Below are positions 1 to 5,284 of a stretch of 5,327 bases of DNA, piece after piece (within the stretch, counting starts at the first letter, position 1; the number at the start of each line of letters is the position of its first letter). This stretch comes from Planctomycetota bacterium. Its GTDB lineage: Bacteria > Planctomycetota > Phycisphaerae > SM23-33. The notes below the pieces were generated by a model. The model was given only the letters and a program-made list of their open reading frames with translations. It searched no databases and was not told the origin of the DNA. The DNA lies in contig JAGHBS010000152.1 in assembly GCA_021160865.1 (NCBI GenBank), forward strand, positions 1-5,327, in the 5' to 3' direction. The position numbers and the translations under genes were made by a program.

Positions 1-269
1 ATATACAGGATCTCGTCAACGGTATAGACGAAATCGCCAAGAATGTGAAAGGACGGTTTTGCATCGAGTTGGACGTCGATAGGCAGAAAATAGTCCCAAC
101 GGGTAATCGGCGGGAAATTCATAATCTTATCGAGGAAGAGGTACGTAAATTGGGTGATCCTTCAGGTGGTTTGAGTCTTATTGTAGGCATCTATCCGCCG
201 ACGCCGCCTGAGGCGGTCGATGCCTTATGTGAAGCATTTAGAAAGTTCCGTACGTACTGGTGGGATTAA
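1..269 (+). CDS. Uroporphyrinogen-decarboxylase-like (URO-D / corrinoid methyltransferase superfamily) protein, C-terminal part
   Basis: The frame is open from the left edge (first full codon at base 3) to TAA at 267-269, giving 88 residues of a gene that starts outside the window. The internal GTG at 45 is therefore not a real start. The tail resembles the C-terminal end of URO-D superfamily proteins: a strand ending in IELDVDRQKIVPTG, an acidic helix (REIHNLIEEEVRKLG), a Gly-rich SGGLSLIVG strand, then PPTPPEAVDALCEAFRKF and an aromatic end. In true HemE the equivalent stretch closes the TIM barrel. In many environmental bacteria, members of this group are instead methyltransferases or proteins of unknown substrate. 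The active-site N-terminal part is missing, so haem synthesis cannot be told apart from methyl transfer. The divergence from HemE in the visible part favours a non-HemE paralogue. The family call is by remembered similarity. Confidence 0.7.
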   Translation, partial: IQDLVNGIDEIAKNVKGRFCIELDVDRQKIVPTGNRREIHNLIEEEVRKLGDPSGGLSLIVGIYPPTPPEAVDALCEAFRKFRTYWWD

Positions 270-293
270 TCTTTACTGGATGATAAACAACAG

Positions 294-324
294 TTGCACT
301 TTTTCCGACATTGCGAAATACTAT
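294..324 (+). promoter_or_regulatory. Possible promoter of the tRNA-Leu gene
   Basis: TTGCAC (294-299) and TACTAT (319-324) resemble -35 and -10 boxes and lie about 20 bases before the tRNA. The 19-base spacer is longer than the 17-base optimum, and neither box is perfect. The placement before an isolated tRNA gene is the main support. Confidence 0.3.
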
Positions 325-344
325 TTTTATAAAGGAAGCGTCAG

Positions 345-429
345 GGGCTGGTGGCGGAATAGGCAGACGCTGGGGACTTAAAATCCCCTGTCCGATGAGG
401 GCGTGCGGGTTCGAATCCCGCCCAGCCCA
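345..429 (+). tRNA. tRNA-Leu (anticodon UAA)
   Basis: The cloverleaf can be drawn completely. The acceptor stem is GGGCTGG (345-351) with CCAGCCC (422-428), and A429 is the discriminator base. The anticodon stem GGGGA (372-376) pairs with TCCCC (384-388) around the loop CTTAAAA, so the anticodon is TAA at 379-381, reading UUA and probably UUG. A long class II variable arm (389-404) forms TGTCC/GGGCG around a 5-base loop, as expected for leucine, serine or bacterial tyrosine tRNAs. The T arm is GCGGG-TTCGAAT-CCCGC (405-421). No CCA is encoded after A429, so the 3' end must be added by a CCA-adding enzyme. No terminator-like hairpin follows directly. Confidence 0.97.
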
Positions 430-588
430 GTGTAAATAAGTTAGTATCTACACATACACAGGTGAGATTCTCGGCGACGGATTGCATTCCAGATTGGGTA
501 ATATTGTAAAGACCATGTCATGTAAGGTACGCTGATTACCAAGTGTTTTTGGAATTACTGAGACTGCTTACCAGGGTGATTGATAGAC

Positions 589-945
589 ATGAAGATTGTA
601 CGGCTCAATGAGATAGAATTGTCGGATGATAGCCATTTTCTAAAAGGTTTATTGCCTGGCAGGTATCTTTGTGGGGGAGGGTTGAGCTATAAGCCTCCTG
701 GATTCCGAACGCATGATCATGACGGTCCTGGCGGTATTGATCAGCACGTACATGACGATCACGAGGCATTTATTATCCTTCAGGGAAAAGCCATCATGGA
801 GGTCAACGGCAAAGAATATCCTCTGCGGACTGGCGATGTGGTGATTATCGAGCCGGGCGAGGATCATCACCTTGTTTCCGACCCGCTTGATCCGTGTGTG
901 AATCTCTGGCTACACGCTTGCCCACAACGGCATGACAAGGGCTAA
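589..945 (+). CDS. Small single-domain cupin protein, probably metal-binding
   Basis: The product is 118 residues and forms one cupin barrel. Cupin motif 1 fits exactly: HVHDDHEAFIILQG gives H53-x-H55-x3-E59-x6-G66. Motif 2 is GDVVIIEPGEDH (82-93), with H93 as the fourth metal ligand; the usual first Pro is E88, with P89-G90 beside it. H53, H55, E59 and H93 would bind Fe, Mn, Zn or Ni. A second His/Asp cluster, THDHD (41-45), lies just before motif 1. No other domain or signal peptide is seen. I chose ATG 589 over the upstream TTG 580 because CAGGG (572-576) sits only 3 bases before the TTG but 12 before the ATG, and ATG is the stronger start codon. The fold is clear but the substrate is not. 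Small cupins of this kind include sugar isomerases, dioxygenases and sensory or binding proteins. It stands alone, 159 bases after the tRNA and 127 before smpB. Confidence 0.85.
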   Translation: MKIVRLNEIELSDDSHFLKGLLPGRYLCGGGLSYKPPGFRTHDHDGPGGIDQHVHDDHEAFIILQGKAIMEVNGKEYPLRTGDVVIIEPGEDHHLVSDPLDPCVNLWLHACPQRHDKG

Positions 946-1058
946 TGCCCCTCGACCTCAAAGGAATGATGTAATTTTATATGATGATGTTATCTTTCCG
1001 ATATCTTGATGGGTATCATAGTGTTTGTCTTTTGGGTATATTATTTCTGTCATGTCGA

Positions 1059-1065
1059 AGAAAGG
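1059..1065 (+). promoter_or_regulatory. Ribosome binding site that decides the smpB start
   Basis: AGAAAGG lies 7 bases before ATG 1073. The alternative in-frame ATG at 1052 has only a T-rich stretch before it with no purine run at the right distance, and TTG 1025 has none either. This favours 1073 as the start. Confidence 0.5.
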
Positions 1066-1072
1066 TTCATCC

Positions 1073-1546
1073 ATGAAGGGCGGCGATCAGAAGCATTGGC
1101 CACGGATAACCAATCGGCGGGCAAGGTATGATTATCATTTGCTTGAGAAGGTCGAGGCTGGCATAGAACTTCGTGGCACGGAGGTCAAAAGTCTTCGAGA
1201 AGGAAGGGCTTCGCTTGATGGCGCTTATGCCCAGATTCGTAATGGTGAAGTCTTTCTCTGCGGAGCCACCATTGCAGAGTATCCCCAGGCCGCCGGTGCG
1301 CTCCAGCATGATCCTACACGTGATCGTAAGTTATTGCTTCACTCCCGGGAGATACGCAAACTCCAAGCCCACGTCCAGCAAAAGGGGCATACGATAATCC
1401 CGTTAGCAATATATTTCCGCCGAGGCTGGGCAAAGTGCGAATTGGCAACAGCAGTCGGTAAACGAAAGTATGATAAACGCCATGTTATTCAGGAACGAGA
1501 GATGGAACGAGAAGTCCAGAGGGAGATATCGCGGAGGAAAAAGTAG
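1073..1546 (+). CDS. smpB: SsrA-binding protein SmpB (trans-translation)
   Basis: SmpB binds the tRNA-like part of tmRNA (SsrA) and brings it to stalled ribosomes, so that incomplete proteins are tagged for degradation. The 157 residues match the family along their length: TNRRARYDYHLLEKVEAGIELRG at 13-35, GTEVKSLREGRASL at 35-48, the HDP..RDRKLLLH..EI..L core at 79-97, QQKGHTIIPLAIYFRRGWAK at 102-121, and GKRKYDKR at 129-136. A basic/acidic C-terminal tail (about 137-157) follows, as expected for the helix that enters the mRNA channel. The length is normal (about 150-160). Starts at ATG 1052 (adding MSKKGSS) or TTG 1025 are possible, but the ribosome binding site supports 1073. It ends at TAG 1544-1546 and faces the convergent transporter gene 103 bases away. 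No tmRNA gene is visible in the window. Confidence 0.96.
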   Translation: MKGGDQKHWPRITNRRARYDYHLLEKVEAGIELRGTEVKSLREGRASLDGAYAQIRNGEVFLCGATIAEYPQAAGALQHDPTRDRKLLLHSREIRKLQAHVQQKGHTIIPLAIYFRRGWAKCELATAVGKRKYDKRHVIQEREMEREVQREISRRKK

Positions 1547-1649
1547 CATCAAGTATAATGAATCACCTTCCTACCGATGCTAATATTCACGATTGCCGAT
1601 TGTCATCCTTTCGAGCTTGTTTTTCTTACCCGTCGGACAAATAGGTTGC

Positions 1650-3809
1650 TTACGATTCATCGTTGAGGTTTTCAGCTGGTTGTACTGGCTGTTCTCCGCT
1701 CGCTGCCTTCATTGCACGGTAGAAGCACCACGCCAGGCCGATTATCAATGCCGATAACATGCACGTCAGTACGATTAACGCCGGGGCAGTTAGATGGTCC
1801 AAATGTTCAACAGCGCCAGCAACCTCTTTGACCTTTGCCGCTGATGCCGGTGGTTTGTGCAGGATTTTAGTCAATCCCAAAAGAAGCCCTGCTGCACAAC
1901 CTATTCCTACCACACCTGCGCCGGCAGAGATTCTGGAAAATCTACTTGGTCTATGATTGCTTTTCTCAGCCTTTGTTACTGCTAATCCGCCAATAACAGT
2001 AGCCAGCAGTGCAAGGGCACCAGCAGCAATTGCAACAGCAACTGCCTTAGGCAGTTCGAGAGATAAAATCTTATAACAGGCAGGTGAATTACCTGCAGAT
2101 ACAGCTTGCCTGGTATCTATTGACAATGAGAAACTCCGTATAAGCATTATAATCGCAATAACTATAAAGACAGTGCCAAAAATCCCCATTAACCTGCCGA
2201 AGTGCTTCTGTCCAACATGCTGAGCATGTGTATTGGCACCTGGCGAACGAATGAGACTTAACACAATCGCTATTATTGGAACAATCCCAGCGACAATAAG
2301 ACTGACGAGTTTTGGTACCTGGAGAGTACCGCTTTTATCATAAATTAGTCCGCCAGGTCCCAAGGCTTGGTCTAAAAGCGACCACGTTGCCAACGCACTC
2401 AAGACGATCGGGGCAGCAAAGCGTATGGTAATATCCCACCACCATCCGAGCGTCCAATCGCTGCGCTCGTTTGCGTGTTCACGCAGGCGTTTTAGCCGAT
2501 ACGCCCATCCAAGTATTACGCATTCTAAAAGCCCCATCAGGATGATTCCATCCCATCCATTGATAAAATCATCTATTGCACCAATCCAATACAAACCTCC
2601 ACGGGTGCAATAAACTAACCCCAGTACGAATCCGACAATAGTCATGCCGATTAACGTTTTATTCCTATCCCAGCCGGTCTTGTCCACCAGCGAGGCTAAC
2701 ACGGTTTCTGTGATGGAAAATGCTGAATCTATTCCAAGCGTCAGCAAAGCTACGAAGAACACAATTCCAAACCACGCTGAGTAAGGTAGCTGGGCAAGGG
2801 CATACGGAAATGCCACGAATGCCAATCCTGGCCCGCCTTTGGCTACCGTAGTGACAGGAATATAATGCCCCTGCTGCTGGGTCGCAAATGACATTGCTCC
2901 AAGAGTTGCAAATACGGCAATGCCGGCTACGAAACTGGTACCAAGATCAGCCAGTCCGGTGATTGTGGCATTGTTGTTCAGGTCGTTCTTTCGATGCAGG
3001 AAACTTGCGTATGTAATCATCACTCCGAAAGCCAGGCTCATCGAGAAAAACATTTGCCCGAACGCCCATCGCCATGTTTCAGGCTTGGCCAACTCCGACC
3101 ATTTCGGATCCAGGTAGAAATTCAATCCCCTTGCTGCTCCAGGAAGCGTCAAGCCACGAATAGTCAGGATAAGCAGCATAATCCAGGGTAAGGGAACGGT
3201 CAGCATCACTACCTTTGACACCGCACGGACGCCTCGGAAGATGCACAGGTACATTAATATCCAGATAACTGCCAGGCTAATCACAATCGGGCTTACCAGT
3301 TTGCCGAATGCCCACGGCTTTACACCACTGGCGAGTTCTTTTTCCGTCCACATCTGGAGGTATTGATGGTAGAAGTGATCGTTGACACCAGCAAGTCCCT
3401 TTCCCTTCCATGCCAGCTCCCCTGAGTGATAGATTACTCCTTTTATGCATTCGATGAGAAAACTTCCACAATAAGCAAGGATGACAGGGTAGTACGTGAT
3501 AATTACAAATCCCAGCAGGATAGCCCACCAGCCGATAGGCTCGGTCTTGCGGTTGATTGCACGATATGCGTCAGGTGCTGCCCGTTGGGTCATGTGTCCC
3601 AGCGAGAACTCCAGTATCAGCATGGGAATTCCGACGATTACCATTGCGATGATATACGGTATGAGAAAAGCCCCTCCACCGTGTGCGTAGACCTTGTATG
3701 GAAATCCCCATAAGTTTCCAAGTCCAACGGCTGAGCCTATCGCCGCCAAGATGAACCCGGCTCGTGAGCCCCAGTTCTCCCGCTGCTCTTCTCTTATCAA
3801 ATCAGCCAT
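1650..3809 (-). CDS. Neurotransmitter:sodium symporter (NSS/SNF family) Na+-dependent transporter with long C-terminal membrane extension
   Basis: This inner-membrane symporter is predicted to use the Na+ gradient to import an amino acid or related small molecule. The 719 residues begin like LeuT: NWGSRAGF with gating R16, then the unwound TM1 motif GSAVGLGNLWGFP (25-37), GGGAFLIPY (44-52), and ITYYP in TM3 with Y107 at the LeuT Tyr108 position. TM6 is GQMFFSMSLAFG (251-262). In TM8, LTLGIDS (356-362) gives L358, D361 and S362, the Na2 ligands of animal SLC6 carriers. TM7 has D288 where LeuT has Na1 ligand Asn286, and S292 at the chloride/Glu290 position. The twelve-helix core ends near residue 521, whereas bacterial relatives usually stop at about 440-520. 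Residues 522-719 add about four hydrophobic segments (539-558, 587-612, 627-649, 674-697). ATG 3809 is well supported by AGGAGAAGG (plus-strand 3816-3824), 6 bases away. The substrate cannot be read from sequence. It is monocistronic and convergent with smpB. Confidence 0.95.
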   Translation of the reverse strand: MADLIREEQRENWGSRAGFILAAIGSAVGLGNLWGFPYKVYAHGGGAFLIPYIIAMVIVGIPMLILEFSLGHMTQRAAPDAYRAINRKTEPIGWWAILLGFVIITYYPVILAYCGSFLIECIKGVIYHSGELAWKGKGLAGVNDHFYHQYLQMWTEKELASGVKPWAFGKLVSPIVISLAVIWILMYLCIFRGVRAVSKVVMLTVPLPWIMLLILTIRGLTLPGAARGLNFYLDPKWSELAKPETWRWAFGQMFFSMSLAFGVMITYASFLHRKNDLNNNATITGLADLGTSFVAGIAVFATLGAMSFATQQQGHYIPVTTVAKGGPGLAFVAFPYALAQLPYSAWFGIVFFVALLTLGIDSAFSITETVLASLVDKTGWDRNKTLIGMTIVGFVLGLVYCTRGGLYWIGAIDDFINGWDGIILMGLLECVILGWAYRLKRLREHANERSDWTLGWWWDITIRFAAPIVLSALATWSLLDQALGPGGLIYDKSGTLQVPKLVSLIVAGIVPIIAIVLSLIRSPGANTHAQHVGQKHFGRLMGIFGTVFIVIAIIMLIRSFSLSIDTRQAVSAGNSPACYKILSLELPKAVAVAIAAGALALLATVIGGLAVTKAEKSNHRPSRFSRISAGAGVVGIGCAAGLLLGLTKILHKPPASAAKVKEVAGAVEHLDHLTAPALIVLTCMLSALIIGLAWCFYRAMKAASGEQPVQPAENLNDES

Positions 3810-4132
3810 GGCATGCCTTCTCCTGTCTACGATCTTTCTGAAAGATTAATCCGACGCTATGTGCTTGACACAGAAATATGCAAAAAATCGCACATGCAGG
3901 CAAGGGAAAAATGGCTCGACTAATTCGTTCCAGTCAAACAGGCACTGTAGAAGAAACTGCCTACTGCCTCTTCATGTAGCGATTGATTTATTTTGATGCC
4001 CCTTGTTGCTGGGACAAAACAGCAGGGTCGTGTGGGAAAAATAGAACTATCAAAACAAAGGATGCAAAGACTTACACTAAAGTGATTCCATCAGAATTGT
4101 AAAAGTGAGGCTACAAATTTTTCAAAATTTTC
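3810..4132. other. Intergenic region between the divergent transporter and polysaccharide genes
   Basis: No convincing gene is seen on either strand. The stretch holds the transporter's ribosome binding site (3816-3824), a small inverted repeat ATCTTT-CTG-AAAGAT (3832-3846) in its presumed leader, and a tandem CTGCCTA/CTGCCTC pair (about 3957-3970). It also holds a short hairpin TGCTG/CAGCA (4007-4011, 4020-4024) and the near palindrome CACT-AA-AGTG (4075-4084). The last lies about 50 bases before the -35 box at 4133 and could be an operator, but nothing identifies a regulator. Confidence 0.5.
3875..3903 (-). promoter_or_regulatory. Possible promoter of the NSS transporter gene
   Basis: Read on the minus strand, TTGCCT (3898-3903) and CATATT (3875-3880) are separated by 17 bases. 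Each matches the sigma-70 consensus at 4 of 6 positions. They lie about 65 bases before the start codon, leaving a leader that includes the ATCTTT/AAAGAT inverted repeat. The boxes are imperfect, so this is tentative. Confidence 0.3.
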
Positions 4133-4160
4133 TTGACAAAATAGGGGGTATGAATATAAT
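4115..4160 (+). promoter_or_regulatory. Strong consensus sigma-70 promoter with UP-like element, upstream of the polysaccharide transferase
   Basis: TTGACA (4133-4138) and TATAAT (4155-4160) both match the consensus exactly, with a 16-base spacer. Just upstream, 4115-4132 is a run of A and T tracts (AAATTTTTCAAAATTTTC), like an UP element for the RNA polymerase alpha subunit. Transcription should start near 4167, about 420 bases before the ATG at 4586. It is the only perfect promoter in the window and points toward the sugar transferase, so the control of this locus probably acts after initiation, through a repressor, or both. Confidence 0.85.
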
Positions 4161-4201
4161 GTATAAAATAAGATATTGGCACGGAGGCTAAGGGGAAGCA
4201 T

Positions 4202-4244
4202 AAGGAGATGTGCAGTAATGACTAATGATTTTCTAAAGGGGTAG
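4202..4244 (+). other. Possible 8-codon leader peptide with its ribosome binding site
   Basis: AAGGAG (4202-4207) is the best ribosome binding site in the leader before the one at 4573. It is followed 10 bases later by ATG 4218 and a short frame encoding MTNDFLKG, ending at TAG 4242-4244. The stop lies within the purine-rich GGGGTAGG stretch (4238-4245) before the next small ORF, which would allow translational coupling. The frame is too short to be judged by composition and may be chance. Confidence 0.3.
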
Positions 4245-4254
4245 GTATCAAGAA

Positions 4255-4380
4255 ATGGGTGGATATTTAGAAGTCGTAATATATCTCTTCTATCGGGGAG
4301 ATTATTTCAGGGACGTTGAGCGGTTTATTGGGATGTATTTAAAACGGAAGGAATCTAATAGGGCTAATAAGTTGTTTTAG
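4255..4380 (+). CDS. Possible small protein of 41 residues in the leader of the polysaccharide locus
   Basis: ATG 4255 opens a 41-codon frame ending at TAG 4378-4380. The product starts MGGYLEVVIYLFYRGDYF and ends in a basic segment with KRKESNRANK. It has a short hydrophobic, aromatic-rich first third and a charged second half, so it could be a small membrane-associated or RNA/protein-binding peptide. I recognise no family. A weak ribosome binding site, GGGGTAGG (4238-4245), lies 9 bases upstream and overlaps the stop of an 8-codon frame. It sits between the consensus promoter and the 13-bp hairpin, which starts 12 bases after its stop codon. An open frame of this length can arise by chance, so coding is uncertain. 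Confidence 0.3.
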   Translation: MGGYLEVVIYLFYRGDYFRDVERFIGMYLKRKESNRANKLF

Positions 4381-4392
4381 TATAAAAACAAG

Positions 4393-4436
4393 CGGCGGGC
4401 CAGCATGAACCCTTGCACCGGTGTGCTGGCTCGCCG
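4393..4436 (+). promoter_or_regulatory. GC-rich 13-bp hairpin with palindromic loop in the mRNA leader
   Basis: CGGCGGGCCAGCA (4393-4405) pairs with TGCTGGCTCGCCG (4424-4436) without a bulge, including one G-T pair. The 18-base loop contains the perfect palindrome CACCGGTG (4416-4423), which could pair between two transcripts or refold. No T-run follows, so it does not look like an intrinsic terminator. Its position 150 bases before the transferase start, inside the predicted transcript, suggests a structured RNA control element, a pause or stability element, or a protein-binding inverted repeat in DNA. Confidence 0.7.
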
Positions 4437-4585
4437 TGGAGACCGGAGCGAATGTGGTACATACACTCCAGTGCGTCCATATTAATTTTACGAAATAAAG
4501 GGGGTGGCGTTCAACCAGTTTTTTCGTTTCTGTCAGGCCGCCCGAAGGAATCGTTTGTACTGTTTCAGCGTAGAGGAGGAACACT
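4437..4585 (+). other. Remainder of the leader before the sugar transferase
   Basis: No gene is supported here. A second, weaker fold is possible: GGAG (4445-4448) with CTCC (4466-4469), enclosing ATGT (4452-4455) with ACAT (4459-4462). A T-run at about 4520-4525 has no good stem before it, so no terminator is called. The ribosome binding site AGGAGG (4574-4579) ends the region, 6 bases before ATG 4586. Confidence 0.4.
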
Positions 4586-5242
4586 ATGCCTGAACCAGTG
4601 ACCATTTTGACCGGTGGTAGCGGGTTTGTTGCTGTGCTTATTTACCTAGCACGTCGATATTTCGACCTTGCCAAGGAGGTGGTGGATATCATTTTGGGTA
4701 GCATAGCTCTAATATTATGTCTTCCCCTGCTGGTAATTTGTGCATTGATTATCAAGATCTCGAGCAAGGGGCCTGTTATTTATACGCAGGTTCGACTTGG
4801 CAAGGATGGTGTGCCCTTCAAGATGTACAAATTGCGAACGATGTACGTCAACGCAGAATCTGCCACTGGACCCATTTGGGCAAAAGACGGCGATCCTCGC
4901 ATTATACCAGCCTGTCGATGGATGCGCAAAAGTCACATTGATGAACTCCCCCAGCTGATTAATGTAATCAAGGGAGATATGTCCCTCGTCGTGCCTCGAC
5001 CGGAGCGCCCCGAGATCATGGAAGAACTCAAGAAGGTCTACCCAGAAGTCGTCGAGCGGCTCCGAGTCCGACCGGGAATCACGGGACTAGCGCAGATTCG
5101 ATATGGTTATGACACCGATGTAAAAGCCTACAAGCGCAAGCTCGAAGCCGACCTGGAGTACGTCGAGCAACGAAAATGGGTATTAGAACTGAAGATCATG
5201 CTGGAAACTTTCGCAAAGCTGAATGATAAGATGGCACGATGA
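4586..5242 (+). CDS. Polyprenyl-phosphate sugar-1-phosphate transferase (initiating, Bac_transf family)
   Basis: This enzyme is predicted to start exopolysaccharide or other glycan repeat-unit synthesis. It would move a sugar phosphate from a nucleotide sugar to undecaprenyl phosphate at the cytoplasmic face of the inner membrane. The 218 residues form the short, PglC-like catalytic core without the N-terminal four-helix domain of WbaP/WcaJ. KEVVD (30-34) leads into a hydrophobic reentrant helix (about 35-57) broken at P47. Then come GPVIYTQVRLGKDG (62-75), FKMYKLRTM (78-86), GPIWAKDGDPRI (95-106), the catalytic Asp-Glu pair D119-E120 in RKSHIDELPQL, GDMSLVVPRPERPE (130-143) and RPGITGLAQI (162-171). 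A short extra hydrophobic stretch (11-22) precedes the core. The usual Gly residues are replaced by C110 (before RWMRK) and V136 (SLVGPRPE in most relatives). AGGAGG (4574-4579), 6 bases before the ATG, fixes the start. The sugar is unknown. It is probably the first large gene of an operon. Confidence 0.94.
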   Translation: MPEPVTILTGGSGFVAVLIYLARRYFDLAKEVVDIILGSIALILCLPLLVICALIIKISSKGPVIYTQVRLGKDGVPFKMYKLRTMYVNAESATGPIWAKDGDPRIIPACRWMRKSHIDELPQLINVIKGDMSLVVPRPERPEIMEELKKVYPEVVERLRVRPGITGLAQIRYGYDTDVKAYKRKLEADLEYVEQRKWVLELKIMLETFAKLNDKMAR

Positions 5243-5284
5243 TTATGGCTTATATCAATCAGTACTTCTCGTGAGGTAAGAGAG

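Noticed and set aside
430..453. GTGTA/TACAC repeat after the tRNA as a terminator
   Set aside because: It is a 5-bp A/T-rich stem with a 14-base loop and no T-run.
1544..1582. Inverted repeat TAGCATC/GATGCTA after smpB as a terminator
   Set aside because: The stem is only 7 bp with a 25-base loop and no T-run follows on either strand.
3425..3713. Plus-strand frames of 64-95 codons inside the transporter gene
   Set aside because: They lie antisense to strongly conserved transporter motifs and encode no recognisable protein, as expected of shadow frames.
3865..3893. TTGACA on the plus strand as a -35 box
   Set aside because: No -10-like sequence occurs 15-19 bases downstream; the region there reads AAAAAATCGCAC.
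4176..4192. TGGCACG-like sequence resembling the -24 part of a sigma-54 promoter
   Set aside because: The required GC of the -12 element is not at the right distance (AA lies 10 bases after the GG), and a perfect sigma-70 promoter lies just upstream.
4167..4260. Possible cyclic-di-GMP (GEMM) riboswitch, suggested by GGCACGGAGGCTAAGGGG and the polysaccharide context
   Set aside because: The conserved GEMM core segments (such as GGCAAAC and GGGACGCAAAGC) are not present in order, so the resemblance is superficial.
4413..4601. 62-codon plus-strand frame overlapping the leader hairpin
   Set aside because: It starts at TTG inside the hairpin loop, has no ribosome binding site, and runs past the well-supported start of the sugar transferase in another frame.
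4339..4605. 88-codon minus-strand frame across the leader
   Set aside because: It is antisense to the hairpin and the transferase start, has no recognisable product, and lacks support from a binding site or promoter.
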